From Paraburkholderia sp. ZP32-5 (GTDB lineage Bacteria; Pseudomonadota; Gammaproteobacteria; Burkholderiales; Burkholderiaceae), in contig NZ_JAJEJP010000002.1 of NCBI RefSeq assembly GCF_021390495.1, positions 310,001 through 374,000 of the forward strand: a DNA stretch of 64,000 nt, given 5' to 3'. The notes beneath the pieces were generated by a model that worked only from the letters and a program-made list of their open reading frames with translations, did no database searches and was not told the DNA's origin. The position numbers and the translations under genes were made by a program. Shown piece after piece: positions 9,363 through 17,711 of this stretch (position 1 is the stretch's first letter; each line of letters begins with the position of its first letter).

Positions 9363-11069
9363 ATGTCGAACAGAAAAATCGTCAATGCAGCGCCGGCCGA
9401 TGAGCAGGGCGCATCTATCGTCTCGCGTCGAGGTTTCCTGAAGTTTGCGGGCGCATCGAGTCTCGCGACCGCGGCGAGCGCACTGTCGTCGAGTGCGCGC
9501 GCCGCGAATAGCGGTGCACCCGACGGCACACCGGAACAGATTCATCTGACGTGGGGCAACGACCCGACCAGCGAAGTCACGGTGTCGTGGTCGTCGCCCG
9601 CGGCTGCGCTCAATCCGCAAGTACGTGTAAGCGGCTTCAATGATGGTGACCGCAACAGGCACACGGTGCATGCGGTGCAAAGCACGTACACCGATGGCAT
9701 CAATGGCGAGGTGGTGTTCAACTACCACGCGCGCCTGCGCGACCTGAAGCCCGATACGAACTACCAGTACGAGGTGACGGCTGATAACGACAGCAACGCA
9801 TCGCAGCCTTTCAGCGCGAGTTTTCGCACCGCGCCGCGCGGCCGCACGCCGTTTCGCTGGACCAGCTATGGCGATCTCGCGACGCCGAATACGAACTGGG
9901 TGCTGTCGTCGCCGCAAAGCCGCTTCGCGGTGCAGGCGGTCGAACGCTTTCAGCCGCTGTTTCATCTGCTCAACGGCGACCTCTGCTACGCGAATCTGAA
10001 CCCGATGCAGCAGCCGGAAGTGTGGCGCGACTTCGGTAATAACGCGCAGACGTCCGCAGCGAAACGGCCGTGGATGCCATGCCCCGGCAATCACGAACTC
10101 GAATTCAACAATGGCGAGCAGGGGCTCGCGTCCTATCTGTCGCGCTATACGCTGCCGGATAACCACACGCGTTTTCAGGGCCGCTGGTATACCTTCCGCG
10201 TCGGCGCGGTGCTGTTCGTTTCGCTCGATGCGGACGACGTCATCTATCAGGATGGTGCCGCGTTCGTTGCCGGCCCCACACCGTTGACGCCGGTTGCAAG
10301 CACCGGCAATCCGCCGATTCCGCCGGGCACGTCGCTGTATGTGCGCGGCTATAGCAATGGCGAGCAGACTCGCTGGCTGGAGAAAGTACTGCAGCACGCC
10401 GAGCGCGATGACGACGTGGACTGGATCATCGTGCAGATGCATCAGGACGCGTTGAGTTCGTCGAAGACCGGCAATGGCTCCGACAAGGGCATTCGCGAAG
10501 CGTGGCTGCCGCTATTCGATCGCTATGGCGTGGACCTCGTGCTGTGCGGTCACGATCACGACTACGAGCGCAGCTATCCGGTACGCGGTTGCAATCACCA
10601 CAAAGGCACCGACATCGCGACGGGCCGCCCGGTCGATACGTTGCAGCCGAAGCCGATCATGTCGGCGGTTTCCTCCGGTGCATCGACGTTCGATACCAGC
10701 CACGGCACGATCCACCTGATTCTCGGTGGCGGCGGCACCAGCGCGCCGCTCGACGTATACGGCGTCGATACGGGCACGGGCTTGCCGCAAGCGCGTATCT
10801 TCACGCGGCCCAACCGTCCGGTTCCATCGACGACGGCGGGGACATTCGTGCGCGCGAACGCGGACGCGGTGGAAGATGCGATCTGGTCCGCGCAACGCGA
10901 CACCGGCACGGGCTACGGCATCGCGGTGTTCGATTACGATCCGGGACAGCACAACGGTGAAACGACGATCACGATGAGCTATTACCACGCGCCCGGCGCG
11001 GATCAGACGCCGACGCCCGACTACGAACTGTTCGAAACGATCGAGCTGAAAAAGAAGCGGCGCGGATAA
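9363..11069 (+). CDS. Tat-exported purple-acid-type metallophosphoesterase
   Basis: This 568-aa protein starts with a twin-arginine signal (SRRGFLKFAG) ending near SARA. A fibronectin-like N-terminal domain (HLTWGNDPTSEVTVSW) precedes a calcineurin-like phosphoesterase domain. Metal-binding blocks are visible: GDLCYAN, CPGNHE, VQMHQD and CGHDHDYER. It should hydrolyse phosphate esters in the periplasm or outside the cell. The ATG at 9363 places the Tat motif about 22 residues in; the upstream in-frame ATG at 9315 adds nothing signal-like. It is bounded by terminators on both sides. No phosphate-box regulation was identified. Confidence 0.88.
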   Translation: MSNRKIVNAAPADEQGASIVSRRGFLKFAGASSLATAASALSSSARAANSGAPDGTPEQIHLTWGNDPTSEVTVSWSSPAAALNPQVRVSGFNDGDRNRHTVHAVQSTYTDGINGEVVFNYHARLRDLKPDTNYQYEVTADNDSNASQPFSASFRTAPRGRTPFRWTSYGDLATPNTNWVLSSPQSRFAVQAVERFQPLFHLLNGDLCYANLNPMQQPEVWRDFGNNAQTSAAKRPWMPCPGNHELEFNNGEQGLASYLSRYTLPDNHTRFQGRWYTFRVGAVLFVSLDADDVIYQDGAAFVAGPTPLTPVASTGNPPIPPGTSLYVRGYSNGEQTRWLEKVLQHAERDDDVDWIIVQMHQDALSSSKTGNGSDKGIREAWLPLFDRYGVDLVLCGHDHDYERSYPVRGCNHHKGTDIATGRPVDTLQPKPIMSAVSSGASTFDTSHGTIHLILGGGGTSAPLDVYGVDTGTGLPQARIFTRPNRPVPSTTAGTFVRANADAVEDAIWSAQRDTGTGYGIAVFDYDPGQHNGETTITMSYYHAPGADQTPTPDYELFETIELKKKRRG

Positions 11070-11121
11070 ACGCGCGAATGCGTGGTGTTTTCTGAAGACT
11101 GACTGACTCACTAGCAGACCG

Positions 11122-11158
11122 GCGCGGGCCGCTTATAACGAGCGGCCCGCGCTTTTTT
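11122..11158 (+). terminator. Rho-independent terminator of the phosphatase gene
   Basis: A perfect 12-bp stem GCGCGGGCCGCT (11122-11133)/AGCGGCCCGCGC (11141-11152) is followed by six Ts, 53 bp after the stop codon. Confidence 0.92.
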
Positions 11159-11294
11159 ATAGGCAGAGTTTGGGTCGCGACAACTCTCACTTCATTTTGT
11201 TACACGTCTTACTGCGGGGCACCGTGATGGTTACAAAGACCTTTCGAAAGCCTCGCTATACTCGGCGCCAACTCAACAAAACAAAAGAGCCGTT

Positions 11295-11744
11295 ATGTCG
11301 AAGAAGATCATTCAGATGGTTGCCGCTGCAACGCTTATCGCCGCCGCTTCGTTGCCGGCGATGGCCGGCGATATGAACAACATGCTCGGCGGCGCGCTGG
11401 GCGGTGTAGCAGGCGCGGCGCTCGGCGGCGCAGTGGGCGGCAGCACAGGCGCGGTGATCGGCGGTGCGGTCGGTGGCGGCGCGGGTGGCGCGGGTGGCGC
11501 GGTGACGTCGAATCGCCGCGAACGCACGGGCGCGATCATCGGCGGCGCGCTGGGTGGCGGCGCGGGCACCGCGGCTGGCAATGCGATGGGTGGCCGTGGC
11601 GGTGGCCTGATCGGCGCGGCAGTGGGTGGCGGCGCGGGTGCGGCGCTCGGCGGCAACGTGTCGCGCTCGAACTCCTACGCTAACGACTACTCGCGCGGCT
11701 ACTATTCGGGCAAACGTCATCACAAGCATCGTCACTACGATTGA
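11295..11744 (+). CDS. Exported glycine-zipper protein
   Basis: This 149-aa protein has a Sec signal cleaved near PAMA-GD, then about 100 residues of glycine-zipper repeats in two similar blocks (ALGGVAGAALGGAVGG and ALGGGAGTAAGNAMGG). It ends with a basic, His/Tyr-rich tail (GKRHHKHRHYD). Such proteins insert in or span envelope membranes; no specific role is assigned. A TATACT -10-like box sits at 11257-11262, about 33 bp before the start. A hairpin terminator follows. Confidence 0.8.
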   Translation: MSKKIIQMVAAATLIAAASLPAMAGDMNNMLGGALGGVAGAALGGAVGGSTGAVIGGAVGGGAGGAGGAVTSNRRERTGAIIGGALGGGAGTAAGNAMGGRGGGLIGAAVGGGAGAALGGNVSRSNSYANDYSRGYYSGKRHHKHRHYD

Positions 11745-11808
11745 AGCGGCATGCGCGTGTCGACCATCGGCGCGTCGTATCGCAACGGTGTACCGGATTA
11801 AAACGAAG

Positions 11809-11840
11809 CGGCCTGCTGCAATGTTGCAGCAGGCCGTTTT
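11809..11840. terminator. Bidirectional terminator between convergent genes
   Basis: A long stem CGGCCTGCTGCAA (11809-11821)/TTGCAGCAGGCCG (11824-11836) ends in TTTT on plus and reads into CGTTTTA on minus. It lies between the glycine-zipper gene and the convergent NHL-repeat gene. Confidence 0.85.
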
Positions 11841-11858
11841 GCTTAGGATCGCAGTCGA

Positions 11859-13010
11859 TCACGCATGCAGAACCAGCTTCTGAATTCGCCAGTTCAGCAG
11901 TTCCGCGACGAACAGCACGTTGTCCGCCGGACACGCCATTTCGTGAATCCAGCCGAACTGCTTCGGCTGCTTGCCCGCTTTGCCGAGCACACCGAGTACC
12001 TTGCCATCGAGCGATAGCTTGTAGATGCGGCCCGGAAATGCATCGGCGCTATAGAGTACCTGGTTCGGTCCCGGTGAAATGCAGATCGCCCACGGCGAAC
12101 CCGGTGCGAAGGTGCCTGCTGCGATATCGGCTTCGCTCGGCATATTGCCGATCGCGGGACGCGCGTCGGGAGGGACCGGCACGTCGATCGTGAACTGGCG
12201 CAGGAACGTGCCTTCGGTATCGAACACCTGGATGCGCCGGTTGCTGCGATCCGCGACATAGACGTTGTCGTGCGCGTCAATGGCAATGCTATGCGGCGTG
12301 TGAAATTGCCCCGGACCCGTGCCGCGATCGCCCCACGACTTGAGCCAGTTGCCGTCGCGATCGACCTTTGCGACGCGCGAGTTGATATAGCCGTCGCTGA
12401 TGTACGTGTTGCCCGCTTTGTCCCATGCAACGTCGGTCACCTGACGGAAGCGGCCAGGCTCGGAAGGCAGCGGCGGATTCGGATGTTTGAGCGGCGCGGT
12501 GTCCTCGTCCGAGGCTTCCTGTTTGCGGCCGAACACCATCGCGACGCGTCCTTCCGGCGTGAACTTGATCACCATATCGGAGCCTTTGTCCGTCACCCAG
12601 ATGTTGTCGTGCCGGTCCACCTTGACCGTATGCGCGAACGACCACGCGTACAGGTTGTGGCCGATTTCGCGCACGAAACGTCCATCGGGTGCGAACTCCA
12701 GCAGTTGTGCGGCGGCCGCGCCATACGCGGGCCCGGTGCTGTTGCCGCGCGACAGCACGAAGATGTGTCCATGCGAATTGAGCGCGACACCTGAGCATTC
12801 GCCGAAATACATGTCGTTCGGCAAACGCACGGGATTGGCAATCGAGTCGTAAGCGATCGACGGCACGGCTGGTGTGTCCGCCGCGAACGCGGATGGCATC
12901 GCGAGTCCGGCGGCGCTGCCGGCGATCAGACTCATGAAAGTTCGACGGCTCATCGCCCGATGTTCCGCGCTGCCGCAGCACGGGCAAAACGACCCATATT
13001 GCTCGTTCAT
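11859..13010 (-). CDS. Tat-exported NHL-repeat beta-propeller protein
   Basis: This 383-aa protein has a Tat motif (SRRTFMS) at residues 20-26, a hydrophobic core and cleavage near AFAA. Several NHL blades follow, with repeated patterns of the type HSIAIDAHDNVYVADRSNRR, TDVAWDKAGNTYISDG and HTVKVDRHDNIWVTDKG. It resembles peptidyl-alpha-hydroxyglycine-lyase-like propellers, but an enzymatic role is not proved. The start at 13010 is strong (AAGGAG, 8-nt spacing). Unusually, a cysteine cluster FCPCCG therefore precedes the Tat motif. Confidence 0.82.
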   Translation of the reverse strand: MNEQYGSFCPCCGSAEHRAMSRRTFMSLIAGSAAGLAMPSAFAADTPAVPSIAYDSIANPVRLPNDMYFGECSGVALNSHGHIFVLSRGNSTGPAYGAAAAQLLEFAPDGRFVREIGHNLYAWSFAHTVKVDRHDNIWVTDKGSDMVIKFTPEGRVAMVFGRKQEASDEDTAPLKHPNPPLPSEPGRFRQVTDVAWDKAGNTYISDGYINSRVAKVDRDGNWLKSWGDRGTGPGQFHTPHSIAIDAHDNVYVADRSNRRIQVFDTEGTFLRQFTIDVPVPPDARPAIGNMPSEADIAAGTFAPGSPWAICISPGPNQVLYSADAFPGRIYKLSLDGKVLGVLGKAGKQPKQFGWIHEMACPADNVLFVAELLNWRIQKLVLHA

Positions 13011-13182
13011 TCGGTGTCTCCTTAGTCCGCTGGCTATCGTTTGATTTGCTGATCCTCACCCAGAAAGTGCAAAAGCAATCGTAGTGCACAAAACGCTTAA
13101 TAGCTAACGTGTGTTTTCGATTAACCGCAAACATGTGGCATTGCTATGCGCATCAGTTTGGCGTTGCCGCGCGTTTCATTGA

Positions 13183-14073
13183 TTATTTCGCCGCGCGTTT
13201 CGCCGATTTCGCCGCGCCGCGCACGAACTCGACAAAGCGCTTCGTGACCGGATCGTCGCGCGTGGACTGCCATGCGAGTCCGACGCGCCAGCGTGCCGCC
13301 GCATCGCGCAACGGCATCACCGTGGCATCGCGCAGCAGATATTGCACACGTGATGGTAGAAACGCCGCGCCGACGCCGGCCGCGACCGCCGCGAGCACCG
13401 ACTGGATATCGTCGGCCTGCTGGATCACGTGCGGCACGAAACCATGCGCGCCGCACCAGTGATCGATTTGCGCAGCGAGGCCCGGCCCGCGTCCGCGTGC
13501 AAGCGTAATGAAGCCCGGGTCATTCAAGCGGTTCAGATCGGCCAGCAGGCGCTTTAGGCCCGCGCGTTGCGGCAGTGCCAATGCCAACTGTTCGTCGAGC
13601 ACGGCAAACGCCGTGAGTTCCGCCTCGGCGGGCAAGCGTACGAAGCCGACGTCGAGTTTGCCGGCGAGCAGACGCCTGGTTTGCTCCGCCGATGACAGAT
13701 CGTTCAATGTAACGGTGACGTTTGGATAGAGCCGGCGGAATTCAGCGATCAGCGGCGGCGCGAAGTTCAGCGTGGACAGCCCCAGGCCGATACGCAGCGC
13801 ACCGCGCTTACCTCCGCCCGCTTCGCGAGCGCGCGCGAGGATTTCATCGGCATCGCGCACGAGCGCGGTTGCGTCGGCGAGAAAACCTTCGCCGAACGTC
13901 GTCAGTTCCGCGCCGTGTCTGCCGCGCACGAAAAGCCGTGCGCCAAGGCTCGATTCGAGCGCGACGATCTGCTTGCTCAGCGCGGGTTGGCTCACGCAGA
14001 GATCTTCGGCCGCGTGCCCGAAATGACGCAGTTCGGCGACGCTCAGAAAGGCACGCAGCAGCTTCAGTTCCAT
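13183..14073 (-). CDS. LysR-family transcriptional regulator
   Basis: This 296-aa regulator has the N-terminal LysR helix-turn-helix (HFGHAAEDLCVSQPALSKQI) and a periplasmic-binding-like effector domain. It diverges from the nitrilase-like gene with only 61 bp between starts, so it probably controls that gene and itself. The ATG at 14073 follows AGGAG. The effector is unknown. Confidence 0.9.
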   Translation of the reverse strand: MELKLLRAFLSVAELRHFGHAAEDLCVSQPALSKQIVALESSLGARLFVRGRHGAELTTFGEGFLADATALVRDADEILARAREAGGGKRGALRIGLGLSTLNFAPPLIAEFRRLYPNVTVTLNDLSSAEQTRRLLAGKLDVGFVRLPAEAELTAFAVLDEQLALALPQRAGLKRLLADLNRLNDPGFITLARGRGPGLAAQIDHWCGAHGFVPHVIQQADDIQSVLAAVAAGVGAAFLPSRVQYLLRDATVMPLRDAAARWRVGLAWQSTRDDPVTKRFVEFVRGAAKSAKRAAK

Positions 14074-14134
14074 TCCTTGCTCCTATCGAATACGTCAAAA
14101 CTTTCATTTTACTTATCGAACCATCAAGGGTCCA

Positions 14135-15265
14135 ATGTCCTCATTCCAGTTGTCCGTTGATGAGGTCGTTGCCGTGTCTGCTCCGATGTTGCGTGTTGCC
14201 GCCATTCCGCTCGTGTCGCCGGGTGGCGAAATTTCGTCGAACGTGACGAACGTCTCGCGTGTGACGGATCGGTTAGTGCTTGCCGCTCGCGAGGGGATCA
14301 CGCTGGCGGTGTTTCCCGAAGCCTGTCTTACCGAGTGCGCGAATCTCGCGAAGCTGCCCCGGCGTGAGCTGGACGAGCTAGCCGAACCAATCGATGGACC
14401 ATCGGTCAGCGCGGTGGCCGATGCGGTCGATGCGACCGGTGTTGCCGCGGGTGTCGGCTTGATCGAGCGGACGCCGGATGGGCGCCTGTTCAACAGCTAC
14501 GTGGTGTGCATGCCGGGTGGTGTGCGCTACTGCCATCGCAAGCTGTACGCGTTCGAACATCGGCGTATCGAATGCGGCAACCGTTTCACTGTTTTCGACA
14601 CCGCGTGGGGCGTTCGCATTGCGGTGCTGATCGGCGGCGACAACTATCTGATCGAGAACGTACGCATGACCGCGCTGATGGGGGCGACGCTGCTGGTCGC
14701 GCCGCATCGACGGTATCGAATGAATCGCGACAGAGCTTGCGAGCTTCAGCCGATTTCCGCGCGGCATGCGTCGCGAGCGGATGCCGCGCGAGACGTTGAA
14801 AACTCGAACGCAGGCGAGGGCAACGATTCCGGTGAAGCGGGTGACCTGCACCGCTGGTTGCCGGCGCGCGCGGCGGACAACGGCATGTTCGTCGCGTTCA
14901 GCGACAGCGCTGAAGCGGGCGACGAAGCTGGTGACGAAGCCGGCGATGAACCGCACAGCGCAATGATCGTTGACCCCAACGGCCGCGTTCTCGCCGACAA
15001 CGCTGGCAACGCCGCTAGCGCCAATAGCCCCGCAAACACCCGCACCTTCGTTTCAGCCGAACTGGACTCGACGCTGATCGACACCAGCGCCGGCCGGCAA
15101 TGGCTCGAAAACCGCCGCCCGGAACTGTACGGCCCACTGGCTCAAACGGAGAATCAGGCGCCGGCAATCTCGCGGACTTCAGCGCCGGTGCGAGGCGGCG
15201 CGGTGCCGGTCAGTTTCGCGGTGGTCGGCCGCAACCGGCTGAGCCGCGGCGGGAATCTGTGTTGA
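14135..15265 (+). CDS. Nitrilase-superfamily protein lacking the catalytic cysteine
   Basis: This 376-aa protein follows the carbon-nitrogen hydrolase fold: FPEACLTE carries the glutamate and CHRKLYAFE the lysine. At the nucleophile elbow, where the family reads LICYD, it reads LIGGDN, so glycine replaces the cysteine. The surrounding strand and helix (NVRMTALMGATLLVAP) are intact, arguing against misalignment or frameshift. It carries an acidic insertion with a triple EAGD repeat and a C-terminal extension, longer than most relatives. The start at 14135 follows AAGGG. It may be catalytically dead or a regulatory homologue; amidase activity should not be assumed. Confidence 0.82.
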   Translation: MSSFQLSVDEVVAVSAPMLRVAAIPLVSPGGEISSNVTNVSRVTDRLVLAAREGITLAVFPEACLTECANLAKLPRRELDELAEPIDGPSVSAVADAVDATGVAAGVGLIERTPDGRLFNSYVVCMPGGVRYCHRKLYAFEHRRIECGNRFTVFDTAWGVRIAVLIGGDNYLIENVRMTALMGATLLVAPHRRYRMNRDRACELQPISARHASRADAARDVENSNAGEGNDSGEAGDLHRWLPARAADNGMFVAFSDSAEAGDEAGDEAGDEPHSAMIVDPNGRVLADNAGNAASANSPANTRTFVSAELDSTLIDTSAGRQWLENRRPELYGPLAQTENQAPAISRTSAPVRGGAVPVSFAVVGRNRLSRGGNLC

Positions 15266-15341
15266 TGGTCTCGCATGTCGATGCCGCTTTGCTACTATGT
15301 AAAGCCGCGACTGCTTTGAACCATCACACAAGGAGATTCGA

Positions 15342-15635
15342 ATGAGCAAAGGTTATTGGGTGACGTCGTACCGCAAGACGAACGATGCGCAGAAACTGGC
15401 CGCCTATGCGCAACTGGCCGCGCCGGCCGTGGCGGCGGCGGGCGGCAAGTTCATCGTCCGTGGCGTGGCGGAAGAGGCGCATGAGCAGGGCCTGAAGGAG
15501 CGCACCGTCGTGATCGAGTTCGCGACTTACGAACAGGCCGTTGCTGCCTATGAGAGCGAAGCGTACAAGAAAGCACTTGCCGCATTGGGCGATGGTGTCG
15601 AGCGCGATCTGCGCATCGTGCGCGGCGTGGAATAA
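15342..15635 (+). CDS. DUF1330 family protein
   Basis: This 97-aa protein has a ferredoxin-like dimeric alpha-beta-barrel pattern, with YWVTSYRKTNDAQKLAAYA at the N-terminus, GGKFIVRG in the middle and ERTVVIEFATYEQAVAAY near the end, all typical of DUF1330. The cellular function of this family is not established. AAGGAG precedes the ATG. It lies 76 bp after the nitrilase-like gene on the same strand and may be co-transcribed. Confidence 0.88.
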   Translation: MSKGYWVTSYRKTNDAQKLAAYAQLAAPAVAAAGGKFIVRGVAEEAHEQGLKERTVVIEFATYEQAVAAYESEAYKKALAALGDGVERDLRIVRGVE

Positions 15636-15693
15636 CAGACCGCTTATTGCACGAAGAATGATTGACGCGCATTGCGCGCAATGAAACTTGAGG

Positions 15694-15753
15694 TCTGCGC
15701 GGCATCATCGGTATCGGCGGTTTCGATTCGCATCACCGCCGTTGCCGCGCAGA
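15694..15753. other. Long structured hairpin between convergent genes
   Basis: A perfect 11-bp outer stem TCTGCGCGGCA (15694-15704)/TGCCGCGCAGA (15743-15753) encloses a 7-bp inner stem CGGCGGT (15715-15721)/ACCGCCG (15735-15741) and a 3-bp apical stem. There is no T tract. It sits 6 bp from the permease stop and may act as a 3'-end barrier for either transcript. Confidence 0.6.
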
Positions 15754-15759
15754 GCTAGC

Positions 15760-16611
15760 TCACTTCACCGCCCCCAGCGCCAGCCCCTTCACCATATAGC
15801 GCTGCAGCCACGCGAACACCACGGAAACCGGCAACGTCGCGCACAGCGTCGCAGCCATCACCAGGTGCCATTCGACCACATACTTGCCCGCTACCATATC
15901 GGTCACCTGCACGGTCAGCGTCTTGTTCTCCGGTGAGCGGATCAGCGTGTACACCACTGCAAATTCATTCCACGCATTGATGAACGTGAAGATCGCGGTC
16001 ACGACGATCGCCGGCACCGCGAGCGGCAGAAACACCTTGAACACCGCGCGGGTGCGGCTGCACCCTTCGAGCCATGCAGACTCTTCGAGATCCTGCGGCA
16101 CGGTCTGAAAGTACGACGACAGCATCCACACCGCGAACGCGATATTGAACGCCGCATACGACACGATCACGCCAATCTTCGAATCGACCAGGTTGCCGTC
16201 GCCCCATGGGATCATCGCGGCGAGACGGAACAGACCGACCACCAGCAGGATCGGCGACAGCATCTGCGTGACGAGCAGGAACTGACGATATAAGCCGCGT
16301 CCGCGAAACGGAAAGCGTGCGAGGGCGTAGGCGGCGGGCAGGCTGACCGCGAGCGCGAGCAGTGTCGATAGCGTGCTGATGATCGCGCTATTGCGCAGCG
16401 CGACGCCGAAGTTGGCCGCGTCCCACATGTCGATGAAATTGCGCCATTGCCAGTGCATCGGCAGCCAGCGCGCCGGATAAACGAAGATCTCGGAGGCCGG
16501 TTTCACCGCGGTGAAAAACATCACCGCGAACGGAAACAGCACGACGACCACGAGCGGCGACAGCGCGAGCCAGCACCACAACGAACGCTTTGTTTTGGCG
16601 TCGAGCGTCAT
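15760..16611 (-). CDS. Sugar ABC importer permease, MalG type
   Basis: This 283-aa inner-membrane protein has six hydrophobic segments and the family EAA loop (EESAWLEGCSRTRAVFKVFLP). It forms the channel with the MalF-type permease encoded just upstream. The ATG at 16611 overlaps that gene's TGA (ATGA), indicating translational coupling. The longer open frame to 16899 lies inside the other permease gene and is not used. Confidence 0.9.
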   Translation of the reverse strand: MTLDAKTKRSLWCWLALSPLVVVVLFPFAVMFFTAVKPASEIFVYPARWLPMHWQWRNFIDMWDAANFGVALRNSAIISTLSTLLALAVSLPAAYALARFPFRGRGLYRQFLLVTQMLSPILLVVGLFRLAAMIPWGDGNLVDSKIGVIVSYAAFNIAFAVWMLSSYFQTVPQDLEESAWLEGCSRTRAVFKVFLPLAVPAIVVTAIFTFINAWNEFAVVYTLIRSPENKTLTVQVTDMVAGKYVVEWHLVMAATLCATLPVSVVFAWLQRYMVKGLALGAVK

Positions 16612-17498
16612 GACGGCACTCCTTCTTTCGTGCGTTGCAGACGCAGATAAGCAATCGAGAACACGAACAGCATCACGAGCATGATCAGTGAAACCGCCGC
16701 GGCCTCGCCGGGGCGTCCGAGCCGGAAGCCGAGTTCGTAAAGATAGGTGACGAGAATATGCGTGCCATTGTCGGGGCCGCCTTGCGTCATCACCCAGATG
16801 ATCGGAAACGAGTTGAACACGTAGATCACGTTCAGCAGGATCGCCATGTTGATGAACGGGCGCAGCAGCGGCATCGTCAATTGACGGAACTGCTGCCATG
16901 CGCTCGCGCCATCGATGCGCGCCGCTTCGTAGATATCGCCGGGCACCGACGACAGCCCACCGAGAAAAATCGTCACCGTAAATGGAATCGACACCAGTAT
17001 GCCGACTGCGATCTCGACGGGAAACGCCAGCTCAGGCGTAGCAAGCCAATGAATCGGGCCGCCGATCAAACCGAGGCGCTGCAACGTGACGTTGACCATC
17101 CCGTAGTCGTCGTTGAAGGCCCAGCGCCAGACGACGGCGGTCATCGTCAGCGAAACGGACCACGGCAGCATCACGATCGTGCGCGCGATGCCGCGGCCGT
17201 GAAAGTCCTGATTCAGAATCAGCGCGACAGGTACCGAGATTGCGACGGTGCCGCCCACCACGCACACGGTCCAGACGATCGTGCGACGTACGGACGACAG
17301 AAACACCGGGTCCTGAAACACGTTGATGAAATTCTGCACCCCGGTGAAATCGCGAATTGCACCGAAGCGCGACACGTCGTGCAGCGATTGCCACACGATG
17401 TTGAAAATCGGATAGCTGATGATGAACAGCGCGAGCACGAGGCTCGGCGCAATCAGCAACCAGGGCGCGTGTGGGCGCGAAGAAACGGAACGGCTCAT
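16608..17498 (-). CDS. Sugar ABC importer permease, MalF type
   Basis: This 296-aa inner-membrane protein has six predicted helices and the coupling motif EAARIDGASAWQQFRQLTMP. It pairs with the MalG-type permease downstream, the extracellular binding protein upstream, and probably the UgpC-type ATPase at 20191-21273. The gap to the binding-protein gene (213 bp) holds a strong hairpin. The substrate cannot be determined from the sequence. Confidence 0.9.
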   Translation of the reverse strand: MSRSVSSRPHAPWLLIAPSLVLALFIISYPIFNIVWQSLHDVSRFGAIRDFTGVQNFINVFQDPVFLSSVRRTIVWTVCVVGGTVAISVPVALILNQDFHGRGIARTIVMLPWSVSLTMTAVVWRWAFNDDYGMVNVTLQRLGLIGGPIHWLATPELAFPVEIAVGILVSIPFTVTIFLGGLSSVPGDIYEAARIDGASAWQQFRQLTMPLLRPFINMAILLNVIYVFNSFPIIWVMTQGGPDNGTHILVTYLYELGFRLGRPGEAAAVSLIMLVMLFVFSIAYLRLQRTKEGVPS

Positions 17499-17605
17499 GC
17501 GTGCTCGATCGTAAGTCGCGCCTGCATTCAGCAGCGAGCGCGACGGGATGGGCCGGAGAGTGCATCAACGGGTGTAGCGGGTGAAGCAGGTGGAGAGCAA
17601 AACGC

Positions 17606-17639
17606 AACGCGCACCGCCGTCGCAACGGCGGCACGCGTT
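17606..17639 (-). promoter_or_regulatory. Intercistronic hairpin between binding protein and permeases
   Basis: Read on minus, AACGCGTGCCGCCGT pairs with ACGGCGGTGCGCGTT across a 4-base loop. This gives 15 continuous pairs including two G-U wobbles, followed by GCGTTTTGC. On plus, the same positions would be C/A mismatches. It likely acts as a partial terminator or mRNA stabiliser that lowers permease relative to binding-protein expression. Confidence 0.65.
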
Positions 17640-17711
17640 TCGTATCGGCCCATCACCTTCAAAGAACTACGGCGCAAAAAGCTGCACAAAACAAGCGTTG
17701 AAAACCGCGTA

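Noticed and set aside
11376..11660. Apparent tandem repeat array like CRISPR or satellite
   Set aside because: It encodes the glycine-zipper repeats; the units are codon-periodic and not separated by unique spacers.
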